From Roseibacillus sp. (lineage in GTDB: Bacteria; Verrucomicrobiota; Verrucomicrobiia; Verrucomicrobiales; Akkermansiaceae): a stretch of DNA of 64,000 nucleotides. Positions 27,548 to 38,300 of this stretch are shown one piece after another. A program made the position numbers and the translations under genes. The notes beneath the pieces were generated by a model. That model did no database searches, had not been told where the DNA came from, and saw nothing but the letters and a program-made list of their open reading frames with translations. Positions within the stretch are counted from its first letter, which is position 1, and each line of letters begins with the position of its first letter. Location of the stretch: positions 1-64,000 of the forward strand of contig JAQWTV010000065.1 in the NCBI GenBank assembly GCA_029242545.1, read 5' to 3'.

Positions 27548-30145
27548 ATGAGATCCTTCCAAATCTATCGAGGCCGGCAGCTGGTCCTGGCGGCAAGTAG
27601 CCTGCTCTTCGGCACCGTTGGTCTGCAGGCCGCCAACTTCCACACCATCGATGCGATTGGTTCCAACATGAACGATGGCAACCCCGGGGGAAATCCGATC
27701 AGCAACATCATTCAGGGGCCCGGCATCGGCTTCGGAGTTGCTGAACCCCACTCTGGGCCGAGTAGTACCTGGTATACCGATGCTCCAGGGGGCTTTCCCT
27801 CTGACTATGTCGCCGTGCATGCCGGGCCAGAATACCTCTGGTTCGATCTTGGGTCGGACGTTACGGTGGCCGAGATCAGCTACTGGGGCTACTCCACCAA
27901 CAATGCCAATGGGGTGAAGGGTTTCAACGTAAGTTTCGCCACTGAGGCCGAGGGTGGCGCCGCCGGTCTCGGAGACGAAGCCTACGGCACGTCGATCACG
28001 GCCAATCCGTCTTTCGAAGCGACCATTGAAACTGCGCCTCGCCAGAGCTTTAGCTTCAATCCGGTGACGGCTCGCTACGTGCGGGTGGAGGTGACTTCCA
28101 CGCACATCACCAATGGCGGGAATGGCCCGCCAGCGGGGGGCGACCGTGTGGGTATCGGGGAGATCGCCTTTGAGGAGGTGCTCATCTCGTCTGATCCACA
28201 AATCTCTATCGAGTCGGAGATCTCCCTTTCTTTGGTCGCCACGGTGGATGTCTTCGACATCCCGGTGGGCAATGTTGGGAATTCGGAACTACTGATCAGT
28301 TCGGCCAATTTGATAGGTCCCAATGCGGACGCCTTTCAAGTGCCCTCTTTCCCGCCTAGCCTCGGGCCTCTCTCCGATGATATTATTGAAGTGCAATTCA
28401 ATCCTGCTGGATTGGTGGGGCCGGTTTCCGCAACGCTGCAGATCTCCAGCAATGATCCGGATGACGCCGTCCGGGAGGTGCTCCTGACCGGAACGGTCCC
28501 TCCCACCGAGCAGGATATAGTGGTTCCGGGAGCAGTTGACCGGGGCAGGATTTTGTCTCTTGATACCTTTGGTCTCACCATCACGAATGGCGGAGGATCG
28601 GATCTCACCATCAGCGGGGTCAGCTTCACGGGACCGAACGCGGGAGCATTCAGCGCGATCAATCCACCCGGTTCGATTCCGATGCTCAGTGACGCACTCT
28701 TTCAGATCGAAATCGATCCCGCAGGATTGGACGGGCTGATTTCAGCCACGCTCCAAATTGAGAGCAACGATCCCGACACGCCTACTGCGGAGGTTCAGAT
28801 CAGCGCTGAAGCTCTTGGCGATGCGGATCAGTTCTATCCGATTTCGAGCGTGCAATCCTCAACCTCCGCCAACGATCTCTGGCCGGTCTCCAACCTGATT
28901 CAGGGACCGGGCGCGGGGTTTTCTGATGTGCAACCGCACGAGAAGACGGCAGCTGGCGCCGGAGGGTTGTGGGTGACCGCGGCCTGCGGTTTTCCCTGCG
29001 ACTACATCGAGACGACGGGGCAGCCGAACCTCATCTTTGACCTTGGCGAAAACGTTCCGCTCTGTGAGATCAGCATCTGGGGATACTCGGCCTCGAATTC
29101 GAACGGATTGAGCGAGTTCAGTCTGCGCTTCGCCTCAGAGGCGGATGGACCGAACGGATTCGGGACGAACATCGATTTCAATCCCAGCTACGGGGGAATC
29201 GATTCCGGAGCGCTACCCAATGAAGACGACATCTCGCGCTTCAGCTTTCTCTTCGGTCAGGAGATCACTGCGCGCTATGTGGAGTTGACCTGTCTGGACA
29301 ATCACTTCATTGCCCCGGGCAACGGGGCTGGTGGTGAGATTCCAGGAGGTGATCGCGTCGGGATCGGTGAAGTCGCCTTTGAGATTAGGACCTGTGAAAC
29401 GCCCACTTTTTTCTTCAATGTCGAGGATTCGGGCGACGACCTGATCCTCACCTGGGACAGTCAGGCAGGCTTCCTTTACAACATTCGGAGTGAGGCCGAA
29501 CCAGCCGATGGCCCGCCCGCGAATTGGCCGATCTACGATGGGCATATGGAGATTGCGGCGACTCCTCCGCGGAACACGCTCATCATTCCGCGTCCGGTTG
29601 ATCCGCTACGGCTCTTCGTGGCTGAATCGTTCCCGGTCCCGCCCGTGGAGGTCTTTGCTGACGATTTCGAGAGTGGCCCGGGCGACTGGGAAGTTGGCTC
29701 CTCCGGGGCAGTCGGGACAGCTTGGGAATTTGGAGCACCATCCCTGGGCGGTCCTTCGGCGGCCAATAGTCCGGTGAATTGTTTCGGAACGAATCTGTCC
29801 GGGCGCTACGAAATCGAAGCTGATATCTGGTTGCGTTCGCCGGCAATTGACCTGACCTCGGCCGCCGAGGCGACCCTGAACTACGCGCGCTTTATTGATA
29901 TCGAAGCTGATTTTGATTTTGGCTCGGTCTCGATTCTGGATGCGATCGACAACGCTCTCATCGCAGATATCGAGACGGATATCGATGGTCTTTCGAGCGA
30001 ATGGGAGAATTCCCGGCACTCCTTGCCGGCAGCGGCCATGGGTAAGATGATCAGGATCCAGTTCCGTCTTGAATCCGATGACTTCGTGGATCCCACCCAA
30101 TATTTCGGGTTTTACGTGGACGATGTGCAGGTGACTGCCCGCTAG
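27548..30145 (+). CDS. Secreted protein with two copies of the repeat domain and choice-of-anchor D-like domains
   Basis: Start MRSFQIYRGRQLVLAASSLLFG; repeat domain at N-terminus and ~28826-29390; two ASH/choice-of-anchor-D-like repeats; C-terminal jelly-roll-like FESGPGDWEVGSSG. Confidence 0.8.
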   Translation: MRSFQIYRGRQLVLAASSLLFGTVGLQAANFHTIDAIGSNMNDGNPGGNPISNIIQGPGIGFGVAEPHSGPSSTWYTDAPGGFPSDYVAVHAGPEYLWFDLGSDVTVAEISYWGYSTNNANGVKGFNVSFATEAEGGAAGLGDEAYGTSITANPSFEATIETAPRQSFSFNPVTARYVRVEVTSTHITNGGNGPPAGGDRVGIGEIAFEEVLISSDPQISIESEISLSLVATVDVFDIPVGNVGNSELLISSANLIGPNADAFQVPSFPPSLGPLSDDIIEVQFNPAGLVGPVSATLQISSNDPDDAVREVLLTGTVPPTEQDIVVPGAVDRGRILSLDTFGLTITNGGGSDLTISGVSFTGPNAGAFSAINPPGSIPMLSDALFQIEIDPAGLDGLISATLQIESNDPDTPTAEVQISAEALGDADQFYPISSVQSSTSANDLWPVSNLIQGPGAGFSDVQPHEKTAAGAGGLWVTAACGFPCDYIETTGQPNLIFDLGENVPLCEISIWGYSASNSNGLSEFSLRFASEADGPNGFGTNIDFNPSYGGIDSGALPNEDDISRFSFLFGQEITARYVELTCLDNHFIAPGNGAGGEIPGGDRVGIGEVAFEIRTCETPTFFFNVEDSGDDLILTWDSQAGFLYNIRSEAEPADGPPANWPIYDGHMEIAATPPRNTLIIPRPVDPLRLFVAESFPVPPVEVFADDFESGPGDWEVGSSGAVGTAWEFGAPSLGGPSAANSPVNCFGTNLSGRYEIEADIWLRSPAIDLTSAAEATLNYARFIDIEADFDFGSVSILDAIDNALIADIETDIDGLSSEWENSRHSLPAAAMGKMIRIQFRLESDDFVDPTQYFGFYVDDVQVTAR

Positions 30146-30251
30146 ATTGATCAGCGCGCCTACTTCGCCTTGCAGGCACGCGATTTTGCGGCGACCGTGC
30201 CCAAGTAATCCCCCCAATCTCGCATCCGTCTCCGGGGTGTTTTCGCCCTAG

Positions 30252-33200
30252 ATGCGGTTGGCTCACTATCTCATGAATCACCCCGATTTTATTAAGGCGG
30301 CTGTCGCCGTGGTCCTCGGTGTTGTCGCCGCTTCTCCCGCTGGAGCGGCCAACTTTCATCCGATCAACGGCATCACAACTTCATCGACCGACGACCTCTG
30401 GCCGGCTTCCAATCTTATCCAGGGACCGGGATCGGGATTCGCGAATGCTGAACCTCATGACCAGACGGGGAGTGGTTCGGGAGCTCTCTGGGTTACTGGT
30501 GCGCCGGGTGGTTTTCCGTCTGACTACATCGCGGTGGCAGGGGTGCCGGTTCTGGTCTTCGACCTTGGGAGCGATGTAGCCCTCTCCGAGATCAGCGTCT
30601 GGGGGTACTCGACTACCAATGCCAATGGCGTGAGTCGCTTCAGTCTGCGCTTTGCTACCGCGGCGGAAGGGACGGGGAACTTCGGGTCGTCGATCTCGAT
30701 CAACCCGACGTTCAATCCCATGATCGGGGCCACCGCCCGGCAGAGTTTCTCTCTTGGTCAATCCGTGACGGCCCGTTACGTCGAGATGTCCTGCGAGGAT
30801 AACTTTTATTCGAATGGCGGTGACGGACCACCACCGGGAGGTGATCGCGTCGGGTTGGGGGAAGTCGCCTTTGAAATTGACGCCCCCCCCACCGGTCCTC
30901 TCATCGATCTGCCCGCCAATATCGGCCTGGATCTCGATGGCTCGGTGCAGACTTTCGATGTTCCGATCGGCAACCTTGGAGCGACCCAGGTCCTCACCAT
31001 CAACGGGATCTCGTTCACGGGAGCTCATGCAGGGGCCTTTTCCGAGTTGTCAGCACCTGCATCCCTGGCACCGGGCGGGAATGGTATCATCCAGATCAGC
31101 TTCAATCCGACCGGGCTCTCCGGAACGATCTCAGCTGGCCTGCAGGTGCAGAGCACTGATCCGGACACGCCGACTGTGGTGGTGGGCTTGAGCGGCTTCC
31201 TCCACGACCCGAAACTGGTGGTGGCGAGCAGTTATGATTTCGGGGAGTTCGCCGCCAGGGAGGGAGCTCAGAGCGGGTCCTTGCCCCTCTCAAATGGCGG
31301 AGGAGGACAGACCTTGACGCTCTCCAACACCTCCATCGGCGGTGCTGACGCCAATCATTTCACGGTCACCGCTGCTCCCGCCAATCTCCTGCCCTTCGCT
31401 GCGGGCACGATTGGACTGAGTTTTGATCCGCTCGGAGAGGAAGGGGTATTCGACGCTCAGTTGACGATCACGTCCAACGACGCGGCCGATCCTACGAAGG
31501 TCGTGAATCTCACCGTCCGGGTGGGTGATGTGATTCCAAATTCCGGAGTACGCATCAACGAGTTCATGGCCAGCAATGGGCTTACCCTGGCCGATGGCGA
31601 TGGCAACTCCTCAGATTGGATTGAAATCTACAATGCCGGTCCCGGAGTTGCCGATCTCGCCGGGTGGCACTTGACCGATGAGGCGGACAATTTGGAGAAG
31701 TGGCGGTTTCCATCCACCACTACCATCCCTGCAAATGGCTATCTGCTAGTCTTCGCATCCGGCCAGAACAGCGATGACCATGTCGACGCCGGTGGGTTCC
31801 TTCACACCAACTTTCGTCTGGGCACGGGCGGCGAGTATCTCGCACTGGTGAAGGGAGATGGAACGACCATCGTGACCCAGTTTGCTCCGCTCTTCCCGCC
31901 TCAATTCAATGATGTTTCCTATGGGATCTTCCAGACGGGCGGCACTTCCACCAATCTTATCGGGAGTTCCGATGCCGAGGTATTGATTCCCACCAATGGA
32001 TCGCTGGGGAACACTTGGCAGGTCGATTCCTTCACGCCCGGCGCGGACTGGATCTTCGGAACGGGGCAGGGCGTGGGATACGATACGGGGCAGGACTACG
32101 ACCAGTACATCACGACCGATGTGGAGAGCGAGATGCGGACTCAAGGGACCTCGGCTTTTATCCGCTTGCCGTTCACGATTGCGAACGCCTCGGCGGTGAC
32201 GGCGCTTTCATTGTCCTTTCGCTACGATGACGGATTCGTGGCCTATCTCAACGGCGAAGAGATAGCCAATCGCAATGCCCCGAATCTCCCCGCCTGGGAT
32301 GATGTCGCCAACGGCAATGTGAACGAAAATGCCAACACGGGAACGATCGATGTCTCCGCCTTCCTTGGAGAGTTGCAGAATGGCGATAACGTATTTGCGA
32401 TCCACGGCCTCAACCGCTCGACCGGCAGTTCGGATTTCCTGGTCGACGTTTCACTCGAAGCGAGCGCCACGGGTAGTGGTCCATTGTCCTTCGGCTACCT
32501 CAGTTCTCCGACGCCGGGTCTTCCGAACTCGGAATCTACCACTCCCGGGCCCGTGATTCAGAATGTCTCTCATTTCCCTGCGCAGCAGCCGCTCTCGCTG
32601 GAGAATATCGAGGTGACCGCCGAGGTGGCGCCTCGGCTCGCTGCGATCACGACGGTCAACCTGGTGTATCGGGTCGACTTCGGCGCGGAGGTTGTCATTC
32701 CGATGACCGCCGGAGCGGGCAGCTATGCCGCCACCATCCCGTCGTCGGTCTACCGATCGGGTGATATGGTGCGCTGGTATGTGAGCGCTTCTGATGTGGG
32801 TGGAAATGTCGGGCGCGCTCCCATCTTCCTCGACCGCACGGGCAACAATCAATCGCCGGAGTATTTCGGCACGGTGATCCGGGATGCCCGCCTTACCTCG
32901 CCGTTGCCCATCTTCCAGTGGTTCGCTCAAAGCGAGTCGGCCGCCAACACGCGTAGCGGGACGAGGGCCTCGGTGTATTTCGACGGAAGATTCTATGATA
33001 ATATCTTTGTTCGGAAACGTGGTGGATCGACCAACGGGAGTTCCCAGAAGTTCGACTTCAACAAGGGTGACGGCCTCTACATCAACAGCGAGATGCCCTC
33101 GGTGGGCGAGATCAACATGAACGCGCGGGGATCCGACAGCAGCTACGTGCGGCAGACTCTCGCCTTCGGGGCCTACCAGGCGGCCGGGAATGCGGGTTGC

Positions 33201-35138
33201 AATTCAGCTCTTTGGTACATGCAGTTGAACGGGGCCTTCGACCGCGTCGGTGTTTTTATCGAACAGGTGGATGAAGACTTTCTCACTCGCAACGGATATG
33301 ATCCGGACAGCGATCTCTACAAGTTCGTCCAGCGGAGCAACTTGAACCCGGTGTTCTTCGACACAATCACCGGGATCGAAAAGAAGACTGGCGACAAGAA
33401 CGATCTTACAACCGTGCAGAATCTGGTGGCCGGCCTCAATCGGAGAACCAGCACTGCGCGCCGCCGTTACGTCATCGACAACCTGGACCTGCCCCAGATT
33501 GTGAACTATCTCGCCGTGCGCTCGATCACCCAGGACGCTGACGATGTCCGCAAGAACTTTTACGGATACATCGACAACCGGGGCGATCAGCGGTGGCGAA
33601 TCTTCCCGTGGGATAAAGACTGGACCTTCGGCGTGACCGGAGACGGTGGCACCCACCTGCCGCATCCCTTTTTCGGGGACGAGGAACACGCCAAGCAGAA
33701 TGCGAATCAGTGGAACGTTCTCTACGATGTCCTCTTTGAGGAAACCACCACCCAGCGGCTCTACCTGCGCCGCTTGCGCGCGGTGATGGACGAGGTGCTG
33801 CAGTCGTCTGCCACTCCGCGGGCGCGGCGCTATTTCGAGAACCGCGCAGCGGAGATCATTGCCCCGGCCAGTCCACCGTTGAGCTCCAACATCTCATCGA
33901 TCAACAACTACCTGAACAGCCGGCGCAACGTGCTCTTTAATAATTACCCCGGCCTGATTCCGGCTTCGCAGCCGGCGAATCCCGACATCCGCATCAGCGC
34001 CGCGGAACATAATCCAGTTTCCGCCAATCAGGACGAAGAGTATATCGTCCTGACCAATGACGAAGCGACCGAGATCGACATTTCCGGGTGGAAGCTTACC
34101 GGGGGTGTGGAGTTCACCTTTGCCCCGGGCACGGTCATCGAGCGGGGGGGCGACCTCTACGTCTCTCCGGACACGCTCGCTTTTCGTAATCGGGCAACTT
34201 CACCAACCGGAAACGAAGAGCGCCTCGTGGTGGGGCCTTACGCCGGACATCTCTCCAATTTCGGAGAGACTCTCAACCTCCTGGACACTGCGGAGGGAAT
34301 CGTTTCAGCCTTCCAGACTCCGACCAATCCCAGCGATCCGCAGCGCTACCTCGTGGTTAGTGAGCTCATGTATCATCCCGCCGATCCCAATCCCGATGCC
34401 GAATTCATCGAACTGATGAACATCAGCGATTCCGTGACGGTGGATTTGAGCGGAGTGCATTTCACCGCCGGCATCGATTACACCTTTCCCGGGGGAACTA
34501 TGCTGGCTCCCGGGGCACGCATTGTGGTCTCCTTCCCCGGTTTCCAGAATGGCTCCCGCCTCAATAATGGCAGCGATAGCATCAAGCTGGAGGATGCCAC
34601 CAGTAGTACCATCCGGGAGTTTGCCTACGACGACGAAGCGCCCTGGCCGACCGGTCCCGATGGTGGTGGGGTCAGTCTGGTCTTGAGGAACCCGGTCGGC
34701 AATCCCGATCACAATGACCCCGCAAACTGGCGGGAGAGCACCCGACTGGGCGGCAATCCTGGCGGTAGCGATGCCGTTTTCTTTGCCGGGAATCCCAATG
34801 ATGATCTCGACCGCGATGGACTTGGCGCCTTGCTGGAACACGCGACGGGTTCATCTGACCAGGTCCCCAATGGCAGCCCGGTCGCCCTTGCAACCACTGG
34901 GGACGGTCGCTTCGCGCTCACCCTGCAAATGAACCAGGCGGCCGATGACGTGACCCATCGGATCGAACTCTCAAGCGACCTCGTCAACTGGACCGATGCC
35001 AGCGCCGGATTTTCCCTGCTCTCGTTCACCAATCACGGCGATGGGACCGTCACCCTGACTTATCAAAGCGGCCCCGGGCTGGTGAGCGCAGCAGTGCCCC
35101 GGCGTTTTGTCCGGGTCGAGTTCTCCCGCGTGCCCTAG
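30252..35138 (+). CDS. Giant secreted CotH kinase-like protein with repeat domain and several lamin-tail domains
   Basis: 1628 aa; DDLWPASNLIQGPGSGF domain; VRINEFMASNG..DWIEIYNAG lamin tail; VRKRGGSTNGSSQKFDF..WRIFPWDKDWTFGV CotH-like; VVSELMYHPADPNPDAEFIEL lamin tail. Confidence 0.85.
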   Translation: MRLAHYLMNHPDFIKAAVAVVLGVVAASPAGAANFHPINGITTSSTDDLWPASNLIQGPGSGFANAEPHDQTGSGSGALWVTGAPGGFPSDYIAVAGVPVLVFDLGSDVALSEISVWGYSTTNANGVSRFSLRFATAAEGTGNFGSSISINPTFNPMIGATARQSFSLGQSVTARYVEMSCEDNFYSNGGDGPPPGGDRVGLGEVAFEIDAPPTGPLIDLPANIGLDLDGSVQTFDVPIGNLGATQVLTINGISFTGAHAGAFSELSAPASLAPGGNGIIQISFNPTGLSGTISAGLQVQSTDPDTPTVVVGLSGFLHDPKLVVASSYDFGEFAAREGAQSGSLPLSNGGGGQTLTLSNTSIGGADANHFTVTAAPANLLPFAAGTIGLSFDPLGEEGVFDAQLTITSNDAADPTKVVNLTVRVGDVIPNSGVRINEFMASNGLTLADGDGNSSDWIEIYNAGPGVADLAGWHLTDEADNLEKWRFPSTTTIPANGYLLVFASGQNSDDHVDAGGFLHTNFRLGTGGEYLALVKGDGTTIVTQFAPLFPPQFNDVSYGIFQTGGTSTNLIGSSDAEVLIPTNGSLGNTWQVDSFTPGADWIFGTGQGVGYDTGQDYDQYITTDVESEMRTQGTSAFIRLPFTIANASAVTALSLSFRYDDGFVAYLNGEEIANRNAPNLPAWDDVANGNVNENANTGTIDVSAFLGELQNGDNVFAIHGLNRSTGSSDFLVDVSLEASATGSGPLSFGYLSSPTPGLPNSESTTPGPVIQNVSHFPAQQPLSLENIEVTAEVAPRLAAITTVNLVYRVDFGAEVVIPMTAGAGSYAATIPSSVYRSGDMVRWYVSASDVGGNVGRAPIFLDRTGNNQSPEYFGTVIRDARLTSPLPIFQWFAQSESAANTRSGTRASVYFDGRFYDNIFVRKRGGSTNGSSQKFDFNKGDGLYINSEMPSVGEINMNARGSDSSYVRQTLAFGAYQAAGNAGCNSALWYMQLNGAFDRVGVFIEQVDEDFLTRNGYDPDSDLYKFVQRSNLNPVFFDTITGIEKKTGDKNDLTTVQNLVAGLNRRTSTARRRYVIDNLDLPQIVNYLAVRSITQDADDVRKNFYGYIDNRGDQRWRIFPWDKDWTFGVTGDGGTHLPHPFFGDEEHAKQNANQWNVLYDVLFEETTTQRLYLRRLRAVMDEVLQSSATPRARRYFENRAAEIIAPASPPLSSNISSINNYLNSRRNVLFNNYPGLIPASQPANPDIRISAAEHNPVSANQDEEYIVLTNDEATEIDISGWKLTGGVEFTFAPGTVIERGGDLYVSPDTLAFRNRATSPTGNEERLVVGPYAGHLSNFGETLNLLDTAEGIVSAFQTPTNPSDPQRYLVVSELMYHPADPNPDAEFIELMNISDSVTVDLSGVHFTAGIDYTFPGGTMLAPGARIVVSFPGFQNGSRLNNGSDSIKLEDATSSTIREFAYDDEAPWPTGPDGGGVSLVLRNPVGNPDHNDPANWRESTRLGGNPGGSDAVFFAGNPNDDLDRDGLGALLEHATGSSDQVPNGSPVALATTGDGRFALTLQMNQAADDVTHRIELSSDLVNWTDASAGFSLLSFTNHGDGTVTLTYQSGPGLVSAAVPRRFVRVEFSRVP

Positions 35139-35146
35139 GGGTTGTC

Positions 35147-35175
35147 CCGGCTGCTTCTTCGGGAAGCTCAGCCGG
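35147..35175 (+). terminator. Intergenic hairpin, possible terminator without a clear T-run
   Basis: CCGGCT-GCTTC-TTCGG-GAAGC-TC-AGCCGG, 8 bp after the CotH-like stop. Confidence 0.4.
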
Positions 35176-35310
35176 ATCCCCGGATATTCCAGTTGCGCTT
35201 CCAGGTCCTTAAACGGTTTTTGTGTATCGCTCTCGCCTGAAATTTATTTTGCAATCCCGGGAGAGAACCCGGACACTTTTTCCTGAGACTCCGGAAATGA
35301 TAGATCATTC

Positions 35311-38300
35311 GTGAAGGTTTCTATCCCATTTTTTTTCGGGATTGTTCTTTTCCTTGCCTTCGGGCCTTCCCGCCTGGCGTTGGCTGGTGACTCGATCAGG
35401 GTCCTCATCGTAGATGGGCGTAACAGTCACGACTGGCGCATTACGACTGATGCCCTGCGGGCAACTCTCAATGCGACCGGCCGATTCGAGGTTTCGGTGT
35501 CTACTGCTCCAGGACAGAAGTCGCCAGGAGCGCTCCGGAGGCCGGACTCCAGTGATCCCGGGGTGCAGTCTGCCTATAAAAAGGCCCTGGAGGACCATGC
35601 GATGGCGGCCCGGATGTTGAAGCCGGCTGAAGACAAGGCATGGCAGGGATGGAGGCCGGACTTCGACAGTCATGACGTCGTCATCCTGAATTACACGGGA
35701 CAGGACTGGCCGGCAAACGTGCGCACCGCCTTCGTGAATTATGTCCGGAGCGGCGGGGGAGTATTTCTTGTCCACGGGGCAACTAATGCATTCCGCAACT
35801 GGGAGGAGTATAATGAAATCATCGGTCTTGGCTGGAGGCCCGCCACCCATGGGAAGGCGATCAAGGTGGATCCGGAGAGCGGCGAAGAACTCCAGGATGA
35901 GACCGCCGGGAGTTCCGCCCACGGGTCGAAGCATTCTTTCCAGGTGACGGTGCGAAAACCAGATCATCCGGTCATGCAGGGGTTGCCGGGCAGGTGGATG
36001 CACGCGAAAGACGAGCTGTGTCATGACATGCGTGGGCCGGCGAGGAACCTGAGAATCCTTTCCTCCGCGTGGTCTGACCCGGCGCAACGGGGGACCGGAC
36101 AGCATGAACCCATCACGTGGGAGGTCACCTACGGCCGGGGCCGGGCGATCGTGACCTCCATGGGCCATTGTTATCACGACGAAAAGTTCTGGGAGAGCCT
36201 GCATTGTGTGGGGTTCCAGACCATCTTGGCCCGCAGTTGCGAGTATCTGGCCACGGGGAAGGTGACCCTGCCGGTTCCCCAGGTATTTCCTGGAATTAAC
36301 AGAAGTTCGGTTCTCACTCCCAGCGCCGTGTCCTGGAGGGAGGGGCGGCAGGGGGGAAGGCCCTCGGAAACAGAAGAACGCGCCAGCCAGAAAAAGGAGG
36401 AGAACCCCTATGTGCTGCTCTCGCCGGAGGAGGAGGCGACAACCTTCGAGGTGCAACCTGGATATCTCGTGGAGGTGGTGGCGGCGGAACCAGAGGTCGA
36501 GGAACCTGTATTGACGGTCTTCGATGGGAACGGAGCGATGTACGTCGCCGAGATGCGCAGTTACATGCAGGACGTGGAGGGCACGGGAACGAAAACGCTG
36601 AGGAACGGGAGGATCAAGAGGATGGAAGACACCAACGGGGACGGCCGGATGGACAAGGTCACCATCTTTGTCGATAACCTCAACCTGCCCCGCATGATCC
36701 TTCCACTGGATGACCGGATTGCGGTGCGCGAGACCGACACGATGGACGTCGTGGCCTGGCGGGACACGGACGGGGATGGTGTCGCAGATGAATCGACCCC
36801 CCTCTACAAGCGTGGAGCCTACAGTCGAAACGGCCCGAAGACCTCCGTTGAGCACCAGGACTCCGGACTGGTCTGGAATCTCGATAACCACATCTACCTT
36901 TCCTACAATATGGAGCGCTATCGCTTTACCGATGGTGAGTGGAGGGCGGAGCGGCAGCGTGGGCACTGGACCCAGTGGGGCCTGGCCCACGGGGATATGG
37001 GAGACCTTTACTGGGTGCATAATTCCGATCCCGTGGTCTCACCCTATCTTCACCCGAAGTACTGGTCCAACGTGGGGCGTCTCGCAGGGCGGGAGATTTT
37101 TGGGACTCCGGTCGAGATGGCCCCACCTTACGAACCGGGGTTCCGCATGGTGAAAAGCCTCTGCCTGCTCAATGACCGGGGTGGCCGGGCGGCCGAGGAC
37201 CGGGGATTCACCTCCGCCTGTGGCCAGTCCATCTTCCGCGGGCACGCGCTGCCCTGGGAGAATCAGGGCAACCATTTCGTCTGTGATCCCACCATTCATG
37301 TCGTGCGCCGTTCAACCGTCAGCAGGAAGGATGGCCTGGAATTCTTCGAGAAGGCCGAAACGGGAGATGGTGAGTTCCTTCGTTCGTCGGATATCAATTG
37401 CCGGTTCATCAACACGGCGACCGGTCCGGATGGGTGTCTCTATGTCACGGACATGTACCGTGGGATCATCCAGGATGCCCCGTGGCTCTCCCCGGGCCCC
37501 CGGAAGGCCATCGTAGAGGCTGGTCTCGACCGGAATATACGGCACGGACGCATCTGGAGGATCCGGCACAGGGATCATTCCCCCGGTCCTCGCCCTCGTA
37601 TGCTGGAAGAGACAACGGTTGAGCTTGTGCGCCACCTTTCGCACAACAACGGGTGGTGGAGGGATACCGCCCAGAAGCTCATCATCCTGCGTGAGGACCG
37701 TGAGGGAGTGGTTCCCCTCCTGGAGGGAGCGGCTCGCTTCGCGAAGAACCCCCTCTACCGGGTGCACGCGCTGTGGACCCTGGAAGGCATCGGTGATCTT
37801 GACCGCGGATTCGTGGAGGCTCTCTACCACGATCGTGATCCCCGGGTCCGGCGTGCTGCGATCCAAGTCTCTGAGCGCTGGATTGCGGAGCCTGCGGCGG
37901 TTGCAGGTCTCCGTTGCCTTGCCGGGGAACGGGACGGGGAGGTGGCCCAGCAGCTCGTGCTCACCCTCGGGATGAGTGGCGGGGAATCGCGCGTGGCTGC
38001 CGAGGAGTTGATCCAGGAGGTGGCGCAGCACCATCTGCGGAGTCGCGGGATGATGCTGGCCGTAGGGGTGGCGCTGTGGGGTAGTGACGATCTTCCCCTG
38101 ATCCGGCAGTTACAGAACGGGGAGTATCCCAATGGTGTCAGTGGCGCCCAGTGGAAGGCGGTTCTCACGAACTGGAAACGGGGAATCGACTACCCGAAAT
38201 CCATGAGCCCGGACCACCGGCGTCTCGTCCGGGATGGGGAAGTGCACTATTTCCGATCCTGCGTGAGCTGCCATGGTCCCGATGGCAACGGGGTCATGAT

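Noticed and set aside
35305-37020. 571-aa antisense ORF opposite the ThuA-dehydrogenase fusion
   Set aside because: The sense strand has clear conserved motifs; the antisense frame is low-complexity His/Gly/Pro-rich
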